Shown piece by piece: positions 25,296 through 34,585 of a DNA stretch of 64,000 nt. Made by a program: the position numbers and the translations under genes. Positions within the stretch are counted from its first letter, which is position 1. Each line of letters opens with the position of its first letter. The notes under the pieces are model-generated. The model was not told where the DNA came from, searched no databases, and saw only the letters and a list, made by a program, of their open reading frames with translations. Origin of the DNA: an uncultured Mesonia sp. (GTDB lineage Bacteria; Bacteroidota; Bacteroidia; Flavobacteriales; Flavobacteriaceae); contig CANLVH010000003.1 in NCBI GenBank assembly GCA_947494545.1, forward strand, positions 124,001-188,000, read 5' to 3'.

Positions 25296-26489
25296 ATGAA
25301 AAAAACAGCATACATAGTAAAAGCATATAGAACAGCCGTGGGCAAAGCTCCCCGTGGTGTATTCCGATTTAAACGACCGGACGATTTGGCGGCAGAAACC
25401 ATTAAATATATGATGGACCAATTGCCAGATTTTGACAAAAATAAAATAGACGATGTAATTGTAGGAAATGCAATGCCCGAAGCAGAACAAGGTCTAAATG
25501 TAGGACGATTAATTTCTTTAATGGGTTTAGAAACCGAAAAAGTTCCCGGGGTGACGGTAAACCGTTATTGTGCTTCTGGTTTAGAAACAATAGCTACTGC
25601 CAGTGCAAAAATTCAAAGCGGTATGGCAGATTGCATTATTGCAGGTGGTACAGAAAGTATGAGCTACATTCCTATGGGCGGATACAAACCCGTACCCAAT
25701 TATAAAACTGCTAAAGCAGGCCACGAAGACTATTATTGGGGAATGGGTTTAACAGCAGAAGCTGTGGCAAAGAAATATGAAGTTTCCAGAGAAGACCAGG
25801 ACGAGTTTGCGTATAAATCGCATCAAAAAGCCTTAAAAGCGCAAACAGAAGATCGTTTTCAAGATCAAATTGTCCCTATAGAAGTGGAAGAAACTTATGT
25901 AGACGACAATAATAAAAAACAAACAAAAACCTATACTGTAACCAAAGACGAAGGTCCACGTAAAGACACCTCTTTAGAAGCTTTATCACGATTACGGCCG
26001 GTATTTGCCGAAGGTGGTAGCGTAACGGCAGGTAATTCTTCGCAAACCAGTGATGGCGCTGCTTTTGCAATGGTGGTGAGCGAGAAGTTTTTAAAAGAAC
26101 ATAATTTAGAACCCATAGCGCGTTTGGTAAGTTATGCCCCGGTTGGTGTACCGCCAAAAATAATGGGTATTGGGCCATTACACGCCATACCAAAAGCATT
26201 AGAACAGGCCGGTTTAAAGCAAAACCAAATGGAACTTATCGAGCTTAACGAAGCATTTGCATCCCAATCGCTTGCAGTAATACGCGGTTTAGATTTAGAT
26301 CCGGAAAAAGTAAATCCGAATGGAGGAGCAATTTCTATGGGACACCCACTAGGATGTACAGGTGCAAAATTATCGGTTCAAATTTTTGATGAAATGCGTA
26401 AGCGCAACCTTCAAAATAAATACGCTATGGTAACCATGTGCGTAGGAACCGGACAAGGAGCCGCGGGAGTTTACGAGTTTTTGTCGTAG
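25296..26489 (+). CDS. fadA: Acetyl-CoA C-acyltransferase (3-ketoacyl-CoA thiolase)
   Basis: Last step of the beta-oxidation cycle: thiolytic cleavage of 3-ketoacyl-CoA. 397 aa, a normal thiolase length. The nucleophile C92 lies in NRYCASGLETI, the catalytic H350 in GHPLGCTGA and the acid/base C382 in MCVGTGQGAAG, with NEAFA upstream. It follows the FadN-like gene and precedes an acyl-CoA dehydrogenase, so the four activities of the cycle are encoded together. The intergenic sequence on both sides has been altered by repeats (inverted repeats upstream, GGTCAGT heptamers downstream). Confidence 0.96.
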   Translation: MKKTAYIVKAYRTAVGKAPRGVFRFKRPDDLAAETIKYMMDQLPDFDKNKIDDVIVGNAMPEAEQGLNVGRLISLMGLETEKVPGVTVNRYCASGLETIATASAKIQSGMADCIIAGGTESMSYIPMGGYKPVPNYKTAKAGHEDYYWGMGLTAEAVAKKYEVSREDQDEFAYKSHQKALKAQTEDRFQDQIVPIEVEETYVDDNNKKQTKTYTVTKDEGPRKDTSLEALSRLRPVFAEGGSVTAGNSSQTSDGAAFAMVVSEKFLKEHNLEPIARLVSYAPVGVPPKIMGIGPLHAIPKALEQAGLKQNQMELIELNEAFASQSLAVIRGLDLDPEKVNPNGGAISMGHPLGCTGAKLSVQIFDEMRKRNLQNKYAMVTMCVGTGQGAAGVYEFLS

Positions 26490-26504
26490 TTTATAGTGAT
26501 GAAT

Positions 26505-26532
26505 GGTCAGTGGTCAGTGGTCAGTGGTCAGT
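26505..26532. repeat. Four tandem GGTCAGT heptamers
   Basis: Four exact consecutive copies between the thiolase and the acyl-CoA dehydrogenase; a CTTTGACT doublet follows at about 26552-26567. Slipped-strand expansion is the likely origin. Confidence 0.9.
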
Positions 26533-26604
26533 AATAAATTAAAAAAAAATCTTTGACTCTTTGACTCTTAATAAAACAACAACAATATTCATAAGATAAT
26601 AAAA

Positions 26605-28422
26605 ATGGAAAAAAACGAAAATAAAAAAGATAATCTCCTTCGCGGAGGGCAGTTTTTGGTAAAAGAAACAAAAGCAGAAGATGTGTTTACTCCGGAAGAT
26701 TTTAGCGAAGAGCAAAAAATGATGCGCGATTCGGTAAAAGATTTTGTTGACCGGGAGGTAGTTCCTAAAAAAGAAGAAATAGAAAAAAAGAACTACGCAG
26801 TTACCGAAGAAATTTTAGAAAAAGCCGGAGAACTTGGTTTTTTAAGCGTTGCTATTCCTGAAGAATATGAGGGTTTAGGAATGGGCTTTGTTTCCACAAT
26901 GTTGGTTTGCGATTATATTTCCGGGGCAACCGGCTCTATTGCAACCGCTTTTGGTGCACATACGGGTATTGGCACTTTACCAATTTTACTTTACGGAAAT
27001 GAAGAACAACGTAAAAAATACATTCCAAAATTAGCTACTGGCGAGTGGTTTGGCGCATATTGCCTTACAGAGCCCGGCGCAGGAAGTGATGCCAACTCAG
27101 GAAAAACAAAAGCAGAACTTACAGAAGACGGAAAAAATTATAAAATTAACGGACAAAAAATGTGGATTTCAAACGCAGGTTTTGCCGACATTTTTATTGT
27201 TTTTGCCAGAATTGAAGACGACAAATACATAAGCGGGTTTATAGTAGAATACGATAAAGAGAACCCTAACGGCATTAGCTTTGGCGAAGAAGAAAAGAAG
27301 TTAGGAATTCACGCTTCCTCTACTCGTCAAGTTTTCTTTAACGATACTTTGGTTCCTAAAGAAAACATGCTTTCAGAACGCGGCAACGGCTTTAAAATAG
27401 CTATGAACGCCCTTAACTTTGGTCGTGTAAAATTAGCCGCTGCATGTCTAGATGCACAAAGACGCGTGATAGATCATTCCGTAAAGTATGCTAATGACAG
27501 AGTACAGTTTGATACACCAATTGCAAAATTTGGTGCTATAAAAATGAAACTAGCAGAAATGGCAACATCTGCTTATGTTGGCGAAGCGGCTAGTTATCGC
27601 GCTGCAAAAGATATAGAAGACCGCATCAACATCCGTAAAGAAAGCGGTAATTCTGCCTCAGAAGCAGAATTAAAAGGTATTGAAGAGTATGCTATAGAAT
27701 GTTCTATTTTAAAAGTAGCGTGTTCTGAAGATATTCAAAACTGTAGTGATGAAGGTATACAGATTTTCGGCGGAATGGGTTTCTCTGCAGATACGCCAAT
27801 GGAAGCGGCTTGGAGAGACGCCAGAATTTCTAGAATATACGAAGGTACCAACGAGATAAACAGAATGCTGGCCGTAGGAATGCTTATTAAAAAAGCTATG
27901 AAAGGTCACGTAGATTTATTAGGACCGGCTCAAGCTGTGGCAAAAGAGTTGACGTCTATTCCATCTTTTGACAAACCGGATTATAACGAGTTGTTTGCCG
28001 AAGAAAAAGAAATGCTTAAAAAATTAAAGAAAGTATTTTTAATGGTAGCCGGTAGCGCTATTCAGAAATTTGGACAAGAATTAGAAGAACACCAACAATT
28101 GCTATTGGCTTCTGCCGATATTTTAATTGAGGTTTATATGGCAGAATCCGGTATTTTACGTGCCGAAAAGAATGCTAAACGTTTTGGAGAAGACGCCCAA
28201 AAAGAACAAATTGCAATGGCTAAATTATACCTTTACCAAGCGGTAGATACAATAAACCATAAAGCAAAAGAAGGTATTGTTTCTTTTGCAGAAGGCGATG
28301 AGCAACGAATGCTGCTTATGGGACTAAAACGTTTTACGAAGTATGAAAATATGCCAAACGTGGTAGCCTTAAGAAATACAATTGCCGAAAAACTTACCGA
28401 AGAAAACGATTATTGCTTCTAG
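26605..28422 (+). CDS. Acyl-CoA dehydrogenase, long form
   Basis: FAD-dependent first step of beta-oxidation, 605 aa. The core (about 30-440) has the family motifs CLTEPGAGSDANS (about 153-165), WISNAGFAD, and the catalytic-glutamate segment RIYEGTNEINRM near 415. The C-terminal extension of about 160 residues matches the very-long-chain/ACAD9-like layout, seen in many Bacteroidota with FadN-type operons. Electrons would leave through electron transfer flavoprotein, whose genes are not in the window. It ends the block with a strong terminator at 28444. Confidence 0.95.
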   Translation: MEKNENKKDNLLRGGQFLVKETKAEDVFTPEDFSEEQKMMRDSVKDFVDREVVPKKEEIEKKNYAVTEEILEKAGELGFLSVAIPEEYEGLGMGFVSTMLVCDYISGATGSIATAFGAHTGIGTLPILLYGNEEQRKKYIPKLATGEWFGAYCLTEPGAGSDANSGKTKAELTEDGKNYKINGQKMWISNAGFADIFIVFARIEDDKYISGFIVEYDKENPNGISFGEEEKKLGIHASSTRQVFFNDTLVPKENMLSERGNGFKIAMNALNFGRVKLAAACLDAQRRVIDHSVKYANDRVQFDTPIAKFGAIKMKLAEMATSAYVGEAASYRAAKDIEDRINIRKESGNSASEAELKGIEEYAIECSILKVACSEDIQNCSDEGIQIFGGMGFSADTPMEAAWRDARISRIYEGTNEINRMLAVGMLIKKAMKGHVDLLGPAQAVAKELTSIPSFDKPDYNELFAEEKEMLKKLKKVFLMVAGSAIQKFGQELEEHQQLLLASADILIEVYMAESGILRAEKNAKRFGEDAQKEQIAMAKLYLYQAVDTINHKAKEGIVSFAEGDEQRMLLMGLKRFTKYENMPNVVALRNTIAEKLTEENDYCF

Positions 28423-28443
28423 TTTTTACGGAAGTTAAAGTTT

Positions 28444-28470
28444 AAAAGCTGCAATTTTATTGCAGCTTTT
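28444..28470 (+). terminator. Terminator of the beta-oxidation operon
   Basis: AAAAGCTGCAA (28444-28454) pairs perfectly with TTGCAGCTTTT (28460-28470). Confidence 0.85.
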
Positions 28471-28549
28471 GTTATTTTTAACAGTATTTTGAACTTATTG
28501 TAGTACAATTGCAACGTTCTAGTGTTAATCTATTTTTTATTCAAACCGC

Positions 28550-30319
28550 ATGAGAAATTATAAGTTAGTTGTTACAGTAGCTTTATTTATGCTATTTTCT
28601 GTTTGTTATTCTACTGCGGGTACTGGTTTTTATCAACAACAAAAACAAGATACCACAAAAAGCAATTTACCTTCTAAAACTCCTGTTACTAAAGATAAAG
28701 AAGATTTTAGACCAAATTCTATAAAAGCTTATAATGAAGCATATTACCAACTAAGCAGACTTAACAAATCGGTTGGTTTACCTCCAAACGAGTTTAATTT
28801 GCAAACCCCACAAGCGGCTTTAGAACATTTTATAATAAACGCTAGAAATAATAATTATAAAGAAGCACTCTATGCATTAAATTTTAATTTAATGCCAGAC
28901 GATTTAAGCAAAAAAGAAGCAGCAACCTTAGCAGAAAAACTCTATTTTGTAATAAACCAACGCGTGCGTATTAATTGGGACGATTTACCCGACAGACCAG
29001 ACGGACAGATAGATATAAGCACAACTACCAACCAAGCCGTAGCAGGAAAACCACGAAGAAGTATCGTGTTTGGCGCAATAGACTTAGAGGGCAGAGATGT
29101 AATATTGCGCTTGCAACGCATTAAATATAAAGACTATGGCGCTATTTGGTTAGTTTCTGCTAATACCGTAGAAAATATAGATGCATTATATAGCGTTTAC
29201 GGCCCTAGAAGATTAGACAGAATGATGCCAAATTGGGCCAGGTTAAAAATCTGGAAAATTCCTATATGGAAATTTGTAAGTACCCTCCTACTCTTTTTTC
29301 TATCTTATTTTGTAGGAAAACTCACAGCCTATATTTTTAGAAAAATATTCTTAAACTCCAATAAAATATGGATTCATAACATAGCTAGCAAACTTGCAAA
29401 ACCGGCAGGACTAACCATTGGTGTTTTATTTTTCTACTTGGTTTTAAACAAACTTATCTCGTTTACCGGCTATTATGCCAGCACCTTGTATGCAATTCTG
29501 ATAATTATGGTAATTGGCTCTATTACTTGGTTTTTTATGCGAATGGTAGATTATTTTATAAGTCATTTAGCAGAAGGCAGAATTGGCGATATTAACGCAG
29601 AAGAAAATTCTGAAGCCAGAAAATTGCTAACCTACGTATCTGTAGCACGAAGAATTCTCACTTTTGTAGTTATTATTATTGGAGTAAGCGTTGTTTTGTC
29701 GCAGTTTAGATCGTTAGAAAAAATTGGTATTTCTTTGATGGCTTCGGCTGGTGTTGCCACTGTTATTTTAGGTATTGCCGCCCAAAGTACTTTAGGGAAT
29801 ATTATTGCCGGTATTCAAATTGCCATTACTAGACCGGCCAGTATTGGCGATACAGTAATTTTTGACGATGACTGGGGTTATGTAGAAGATATTAGGTTTA
29901 CCTATATGGTGGTAAGAACCTGGGATTTACGCCGCCTTATAATTCCGCTGAAAAGCGTAATTACCAATACTTTTGAAAACTGGTCTATGAATTCTGCTCA
30001 CCAAATTAGACCTATAGTTCTATATGCAGATTATAAAGTAGATGTACAAAAAATACGTGAAAAATTTAAAGAACTGCTAGAAAATTCAGAGAATTGGGAC
30101 CAAGATTATCCGCCGGTTTTGCAAGTTGTAGATGTTACCGAAAAAGCTATAAAAATTAGAGCCTTATGTAGTGCCAAAGATGCAACTACCACCTGGGATT
30201 TACATTGTGCTTTGCGCGAAGAACTGGTTAAATTTATAAGCGAATTAGAAGATGGAGCGCACTTATCTAAAGAGCGGTTTCTTATAGAAAACAAAGCTTC
30301 TAAAAACAAGGACAATTAA
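28550..30319 (+). CDS. MscS-family mechanosensitive channel with N-terminal extracytoplasmic domain
   Basis: A small-conductance mechanosensitive channel subunit of 589 aa, larger than E. coli MscS (286). It begins with a signal peptide (residues 1-23), an extracytoplasmic domain of about 210 residues, then four or five membrane helices (about 240-425). The pore helix and beta domain start are clear: ASAGVATVILGIAAQSTLGNIIAG (about 396-419, the Gly/Ala-packed TM3), then TRPASIGDTVIF. The cytoplasmic vestibule follows to residue 580. It would relieve hypo-osmotic shock; the extra periplasmic domain may sense or tether. It is followed by a YtxH-type gene, often found near stress genes. Confidence 0.93.
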   Translation: MRNYKLVVTVALFMLFSVCYSTAGTGFYQQQKQDTTKSNLPSKTPVTKDKEDFRPNSIKAYNEAYYQLSRLNKSVGLPPNEFNLQTPQAALEHFIINARNNNYKEALYALNFNLMPDDLSKKEAATLAEKLYFVINQRVRINWDDLPDRPDGQIDISTTTNQAVAGKPRRSIVFGAIDLEGRDVILRLQRIKYKDYGAIWLVSANTVENIDALYSVYGPRRLDRMMPNWARLKIWKIPIWKFVSTLLLFFLSYFVGKLTAYIFRKIFLNSNKIWIHNIASKLAKPAGLTIGVLFFYLVLNKLISFTGYYASTLYAILIIMVIGSITWFFMRMVDYFISHLAEGRIGDINAEENSEARKLLTYVSVARRILTFVVIIIGVSVVLSQFRSLEKIGISLMASAGVATVILGIAAQSTLGNIIAGIQIAITRPASIGDTVIFDDDWGYVEDIRFTYMVVRTWDLRRLIIPLKSVITNTFENWSMNSAHQIRPIVLYADYKVDVQKIREKFKELLENSENWDQDYPPVLQVVDVTEKAIKIRALCSAKDATTTWDLHCALREELVKFISELEDGAHLSKERFLIENKASKNKDN

Positions 30320-30443
30320 CAAGTGTTAAATCTTTAAGATTCTATTAAAAAGTTTATACATAGCTTAACTTTATAAGTATGGAAGGGAGAGATTCTTATT
30401 GTAATTTTAACCCAGCAAAACAATAACCATAAAAAAGAAAAAA

Positions 30444-30728
30444 ATGAAGTTAGGAAAAATTTTAATCGGAATCACTTCTGGCGCTGCCGTTGGAGTATTA
30501 GCAGGAATTTTATTTGCACCAAAAAAAGGTGCTGATACGCGCAAGCAAATTTCTCAAACCGGTAACGATTATGTAGCCGGAGCTAAAGATAAATTTGGAG
30601 AAGTAAAAAATTCTTTAGAACATAAAATAGAATCGTTAAAAGCACGAAAAAATGCAGCTATGGCAGATTCTAAGGGAGAAGAAATTGCAAATAAGGCAAA
30701 AGCAGATTTACATGATGCGGCAAGCTAA
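30444..30728 (+). CDS. YtxH domain-containing protein
   Basis: A 94-aa protein with one N-terminal membrane segment (about residues 4-25, rich in G and A, ending FAPKKGADTRKQI) and a soluble, lysine-rich helical tail. The GxLFAPKKGxxTRKxI motif is diagnostic for the YtxH family, which in Bacillus is induced by general stress. Role unknown. It may be transcribed alone, since there is a 124-nt gap from the channel gene and a terminator directly after it. Confidence 0.9.
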   Translation: MKLGKILIGITSGAAVGVLAGILFAPKKGADTRKQISQTGNDYVAGAKDKFGEVKNSLEHKIESLKARKNAAMADSKGEEIANKAKADLHDAAS

Positions 30729-30754
30729 ATGGCAGTAAGCTCCTAGAAAAAATT

Positions 30755-30784
30755 AAAAGACCGCTTTCTTAGCGGTCTTTTTTA
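30755..30784. terminator. Bidirectional terminator
   Basis: AAAAGACCGCT (30755-30765) pairs perfectly with AGCGGTCTTTT (30771-30781); serves the YtxH gene and the convergent APP1-type gene. Confidence 0.88.
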
Positions 30785-31747
30785 TTAGCTCAATTTTTCT
30801 TTACTGTGCTCCATAGCCTCAGCACTGTTATTAAAGTAACAAGTTTTTATACCTATGCTTTCTAAATCCTGTAAAATAGTTTGCACTTCTTTCTTTCTTT
30901 TTTTACCCGTTTGCCGAATGTAAATCGTGCTAATGTTTTTAGGAAATTGCTTACAAATATCCCTATAAATAAAAACATCTCGTTGCGTGTCGTCTCCCAA
31001 CAAAATAAAATGCAACTCCGGATAAAATTCTACAATATGATGTATTTTATGAAACTTGTGCTGGTGGTCACCTTTTCCGGATTTAAAGAAATCGCGCAAA
31101 CCGGTTTTAATATCTTGTAATTTTAAAACCGCTTTAGGGAAATCGTGTAATTCTGTAAATTGAATAATAAAATTGTACAAGTTCCACTCGCTACTGCTTA
31201 CATAAAAAAAAGCATTGTTTTTATCCCTATCTTTTCTACCTAGTTTATTTAGTAAACGATAGTGTTTTACTACATCTTTAAAAACTTTCCGGCGGTTTAC
31301 ATTCCGCGTAAGCATAACATAGAGTTTTTTAAAAATGTTTCCTGAATGTGAAATTAAAAAGGTATCATCTATATCAGAAATAACACCATATTCTCCGGGA
31401 AAAGGTTTTACAAATTCACCGGACTCTTCTACTTCGTTATCGCCGCTTTTTACAGAAACAGAAAACGTATGCCAGCCCGGTTCTAAATCGCCATCATACG
31501 GCACCATTACTTTAAAATGCCCATCGTCTAATGTTTTAGTATCTATAGTTTTACCTAAAATTCTTAAAGAAATAGCAATATTGCTACTGGTTTTTATACG
31601 AAACATACGCAAAACTTGAATGGCGTGTTTATACCAAGGCAAATCCATTCTAAAAACATCCGGGGCGGCTTTTTCAAAAACGTGACCATAAACTACAACT
31701 TTACGTTCGTTAGCATAACCTCTGTAAATCTTTAAATCTAATTTCAT
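30785..31747 (-). CDS. APP1-type phosphatidate phosphatase domain protein (DUF2183)
   Basis: A 320-aa protein with the DUF2183/APP1 catalytic domain, related to the HAD superfamily. The nucleophile motif SDIDDT (D125, D127) is intact, with the downstream FYVSSSEWNL and LLGDDTQRD segments expected for motifs II and III. In yeast App1 removes phosphate from phosphatidate to make diacylglycerol; bacterial members are little studied. An N-terminal beta domain (1-115) precedes it. It is transcribed away from a diacylglycerol kinase-like gene, which would catalyse the reverse reaction. I chose 31747 as start; a frame extending to 31789 would run into the region where the divergent promoters must lie. 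Confidence 0.87.
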   Translation of the reverse strand: MKLDLKIYRGYANERKVVVYGHVFEKAAPDVFRMDLPWYKHAIQVLRMFRIKTSSNIAISLRILGKTIDTKTLDDGHFKVMVPYDGDLEPGWHTFSVSVKSGDNEVEESGEFVKPFPGEYGVISDIDDTFLISHSGNIFKKLYVMLTRNVNRRKVFKDVVKHYRLLNKLGRKDRDKNNAFFYVSSSEWNLYNFIIQFTELHDFPKAVLKLQDIKTGLRDFFKSGKGDHQHKFHKIHHIVEFYPELHFILLGDDTQRDVFIYRDICKQFPKNISTIYIRQTGKKRKKEVQTILQDLESIGIKTCYFNNSAEAMEHSKEKLS

Positions 31748-31820
31748 ATAATTAAGAAAAATATAACGCGGTCTTTGTCTATTAACCAATATTTTTACAA
31801 AATACGATTTTTATAGAATT

Positions 31821-32690
31821 ATGGAAATTTTGATGGTCATAAATCCGGTTAGCGGAAATCAAGATAAAGCATTTCTCGTAAGAAAATTGCGTCATTTTCT
31901 TGCGCCAAAAGACACTTTAGAGCTTTATAAAACTAACGGACAAAATGATAAAGAGCAAATTGCAAACCTCTTACAGAAAAATAATTTTGATAGGATTTTG
32001 GTTGCAGGTGGCGATGGCAGTATAAAAATGCTAGCCGAATGTTTGCAAAAAGCTAGGACAAAAGAAATACCTATAGGAATTTTACCGGCCGGCTCTGCCA
32101 ACGGTTTGGCCAGCGATTTAAATTTACCCCAAACACCAGAAGATTTTATAAAAGTAGCATTAGGTAACAAAACTAACGCAATAGACGCCATAAAAATCAA
32201 TAACGAATTGGGGCTGCACATTAGCGATTTTGGTTTAAACGCAGAGTTAATAAAAAAGTTTGCAAATAGCACAATACGTGGCAAATTGGGGTATGCGCTA
32301 AATTCTATTCCTACTTTAATTCAAAACGAAGGTCCCTACCCTTTTACCATCAAAACAAAAGAAAAAAAGTTTACACGCCAAGCCATTATGATTGCGCTTG
32401 CTAACAGCAAAAAATTTGGCACCGGAGCAATAGTAAATCCAGACGGCAAAATAGACGATGGTATTTTTGAATTGCTAATTTTTAAAAAACTAGATGTTTT
32501 AGAAATTTTAAAAACCTTAAACGAAGAAGCAGAAATGTCTAAAGATTTTGTAGAAATTATACCGCTTAAAGAGGTAAAAATAAGCACGCCAAAACCTGTA
32601 AGTTTTCAGATAGATGGCGAATATTGCGAAGACCTTACCAATGTATCTGCCAAAATAGTTCCTAAAATTCTAGAGGTTTATGTACCCTAA
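31821..32690 (+). CDS. Diacylglycerol kinase family lipid kinase (YegS/DgkB-like)
   Basis: A soluble lipid kinase of 289 aa with the DAGK catalytic domain. The start MVINPVSGNQDK, the nucleotide-binding GGDGS (63-67) and the ILPAGSANGLASDL segment (87-100; GTxNxxA in most relatives, here GSANGLA) define the family. The likely reaction is phosphorylation of diacylglycerol or a related lipid by ATP. The divergent neighbour is an APP1-type phosphatidate phosphatase, so the two could form a phosphatidate/diacylglycerol switch. The actual lipid substrate is not readable from sequence. Confidence 0.9.
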   Translation: MEILMVINPVSGNQDKAFLVRKLRHFLAPKDTLELYKTNGQNDKEQIANLLQKNNFDRILVAGGDGSIKMLAECLQKARTKEIPIGILPAGSANGLASDLNLPQTPEDFIKVALGNKTNAIDAIKINNELGLHISDFGLNAELIKKFANSTIRGKLGYALNSIPTLIQNEGPYPFTIKTKEKKFTRQAIMIALANSKKFGTGAIVNPDGKIDDGIFELLIFKKLDVLEILKTLNEEAEMSKDFVEIIPLKEVKISTPKPVSFQIDGEYCEDLTNVSAKIVPKILEVYVP

Positions 32691-32864
32691 AAAGCTGTTC
32701 AAATTTTAACTTTTTCCTTTACGGAATAACAAAATGTAAGATATACGATAGAAATTGCGATAAAATTTATTGTATAACTTAATGTTAAGCTTTTTTTAAT
32801 TTTTTTGCGGTTAGCGCTTATCCTAGTACTTTTATTCTACCAAAAATGAAATAATATAAATATT

Positions 32865-33686
32865 ATGAAAAAAGTAAGTTTGACAATAGCAATGTTTGCG
32901 CTAATTTTTGCTTCTTCTTGTAAAACCGAGAACAAAAAAGATGCAGACACTAATGCGGCAGACCAAATGGAACAAGAGCAAGATGTTTCTGATGAAAAAT
33001 CAAAAATAACCTTGACAAAAATGCAAGGCTCACCCAAATTTGATGATGCAGCTCTTAGTATGACAAAACCAACCAAAGATATGGTTGCAGCAGGAGAAGT
33101 AGAATTTCAATTTGATGTAGAAAACTACGAGTTGGGAATTCCTACAGAAACCGATAGCGACTTGGGAATTGCAGAATCTAAAAAAGGACAACACGTACAT
33201 TTTATTGTAGACAACAATCCGTATTCTGCACATTACGAAGATAGTTTCACCAAAAATCTAGAAGAAGGAGACCATACTATTTTAGCCTTTTTATCGCGCT
33301 CTTACCATGAGGCCGTAAAAAATAAAAATGCGTATGTAATTAAGAAATTATCTGTAGGCGATGTATCGGAAGAAAACAAACTAGACGTAGATTTCTCTGC
33401 GCCGCATATGTTTTACAGCAGACCAAAAGGAACGTATTCTGGCAATGACGCACAAAAAGTAATGCTAGATTTCTATTTGCTTAATACAGATTTAAGCGAT
33501 GCCGGTAACAAAGTAAAGGCCACCATAAACGGAGAAGAATTTATGATTACCGAGTGGACGCCTTATGTTATGGAAGGTTTACCAATGGGTGAAAACACTG
33601 TACAATTAGAATTATTAGACGCAGATAATAACCGTGTTGAAAGTCCTTACAACCCGGTAACCAGAACTTTTACCTTAGAAGAATAA
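32865..33686 (+). CDS. Uncharacterised lipoprotein
   Basis: A lipoprotein (FASSC, Cys19) of 273 aa with an acidic linker (residues 20-45) followed by two beta-rich segments. I do not recognise a named family. The HVHFIVDNNPYSAHY segment (about 105-119), followed by LEEGDHTILAFLSRSYHEA, looks like a metal- or ligand-binding loop in a cupredoxin- or DUF4399-like beta domain, and is repeated in looser form in the second half (GEEFMITEWTPYV with LPMGENTVQLELLD). Similar flavobacterial proteins are often labelled phosphopeptide-binding without evidence. It is monocistronic with a good terminator; no exact -7 element was found upstream. Confidence 0.75.
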   Translation: MKKVSLTIAMFALIFASSCKTENKKDADTNAADQMEQEQDVSDEKSKITLTKMQGSPKFDDAALSMTKPTKDMVAAGEVEFQFDVENYELGIPTETDSDLGIAESKKGQHVHFIVDNNPYSAHYEDSFTKNLEEGDHTILAFLSRSYHEAVKNKNAYVIKKLSVGDVSEENKLDVDFSAPHMFYSRPKGTYSGNDAQKVMLDFYLLNTDLSDAGNKVKATINGEEFMITEWTPYVMEGLPMGENTVQLELLDADNNRVESPYNPVTRTFTLEE

Positions 33687-33708
33687 ACAAAACAATTATA
33701 AAATGCAT

Positions 33709-33740
33709 AAAAGACTGTCTACTTTGGCAGTCTTTTTTTT
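33709..33740 (+). terminator. Terminator of the lipoprotein gene
   Basis: AAAAGACTG (33709-33717) pairs with CAGTCTTTT (33728-33736), followed by a T run. Confidence 0.8.
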
Positions 33741-33806
33741 ATGTTATTTTTGAAAAAAATAAAACTATTATCTCCTAGATAGCCGCATAGTAGAAAACCA
33801 CAAATC

Positions 33807-34385
33807 TTGCAGAAAAACAATAGCTTAACACGCGCTAATTATCAAAAATTGTTAACACCATTACCGGTGATTATACTTTTTGTCACGCACAGTATTTTCT
33901 TACTTTTTATAATTTTCGAAGAAAAAAATGCTTGGTACATCGGGTTGGCGCATGCATTCTTTATCTTAAGTCTTTTGCTAGCCTATTTATATTTATTTCG
34001 TACAAAAGATCAACTTTCAAAATTTTCTTGGTCGCTTAGCTTGGGCGTTTTAGGTGGTGCTTTGCTAACCGGTTTTTTAAATATAGAAATAGGCTTAGGT
34101 GGCGTTATAGCTTCTGCCGTGGTTGGTCTTTTGGGAGTATTGTTAAAAAAACTATTTAAAAATGCACCACAATTATTAGCTCCGGCTATTTACTGCGGCT
34201 CGTTTATTGGTATGACAAAAGCTTTTATAGAACCTTATTACTTAGTTATAAGCCTCGCAGGCATTATAAGCGGCTTGTTTTTTAGCATTTCGCAATTTTG
34301 GTTTCAAGGCTTTGGCGGAAAATTAGGTAGCATTGCGTTTGTAGGTATGTTGTTTAGTCTCCTTTTACACTATTGGTTATGGTAG
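33807..34385 (+). CDS. Polytopic membrane protein, first of an overlapping trio
   Basis: An unrecognised integral membrane protein of 192 aa with about six hydrophobic segments (about 19-36, 44-62, 76-92, 98-113, 125-143, 147-190). No ATG fits; TTG at 33807 is the only start that keeps the first membrane segment. The part from about residue 72 onward, SLSLGVLGGALLTGF ... AIYCGSFIGMTKAFIEPYY ... FWFQGFGGKLGSIAF, can be aligned segment by segment with the products of the next two genes read in series. The next gene begins inside its last three codons (ATGGTAG), a sign of translational coupling. Function unknown; a small carrier or channel is plausible. Confidence 0.75.
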   Translation: MQKNNSLTRANYQKLLTPLPVIILFVTHSIFLLFIIFEEKNAWYIGLAHAFFILSLLLAYLYLFRTKDQLSKFSWSLSLGVLGGALLTGFLNIEIGLGGVIASAVVGLLGVLLKKLFKNAPQLLAPAIYCGSFIGMTKAFIEPYYLVISLAGIISGLFFSISQFWFQGFGGKLGSIAFVGMLFSLLLHYWLW

Positions 34386-34585
34386 TCTTATATGTTTTAA
34401 CAAGTATTGCAGGTGCGGTTATTCCATATTTCTTGCAGCGAGAATTTTTTTGGGATGCGGTTACAGCATCGGCTTTGCCTAGTTTAATAGTTGCCATTTT
34501 AGTAAAGATTCTTGGGTTAGAAACAGCTTTAGCTACAGAAGTTGCTTTTATATTCTTCGGAGCTTCTTTTGTTGATGGTAAATAA
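34379..34585 (+). CDS. Small membrane protein, N-terminal half of a split paralogue
   Basis: A 68-aa membrane protein whose sequence parallels the middle of the preceding protein: VLTSIAGAVIPYFL against GVLGGALLTGFLN, and FIFFGASFVDGK against AIYCGSFIGMTK. Its ATG overlaps the upstream stop by 7 nt and its own stop lies 11 nt inside the next frame. The next gene continues the similarity exactly where this one ends, so the two may once have been, or may still be in other strains, a single 132-codon gene that is shifted here by one base (+1). Confidence 0.65.
   Translation: MVVLYVLTSIAGAVIPYFLQREFFWDAVTASALPSLIVAILVKILGLETALATEVAFIFFGASFVDGK

Noticed and set aside
26505..26532. Tandem heptamers as a CRISPR-like array
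   Set aside because: Repeats are directly adjacent with no spacers and far too short; no cas genes in the window.
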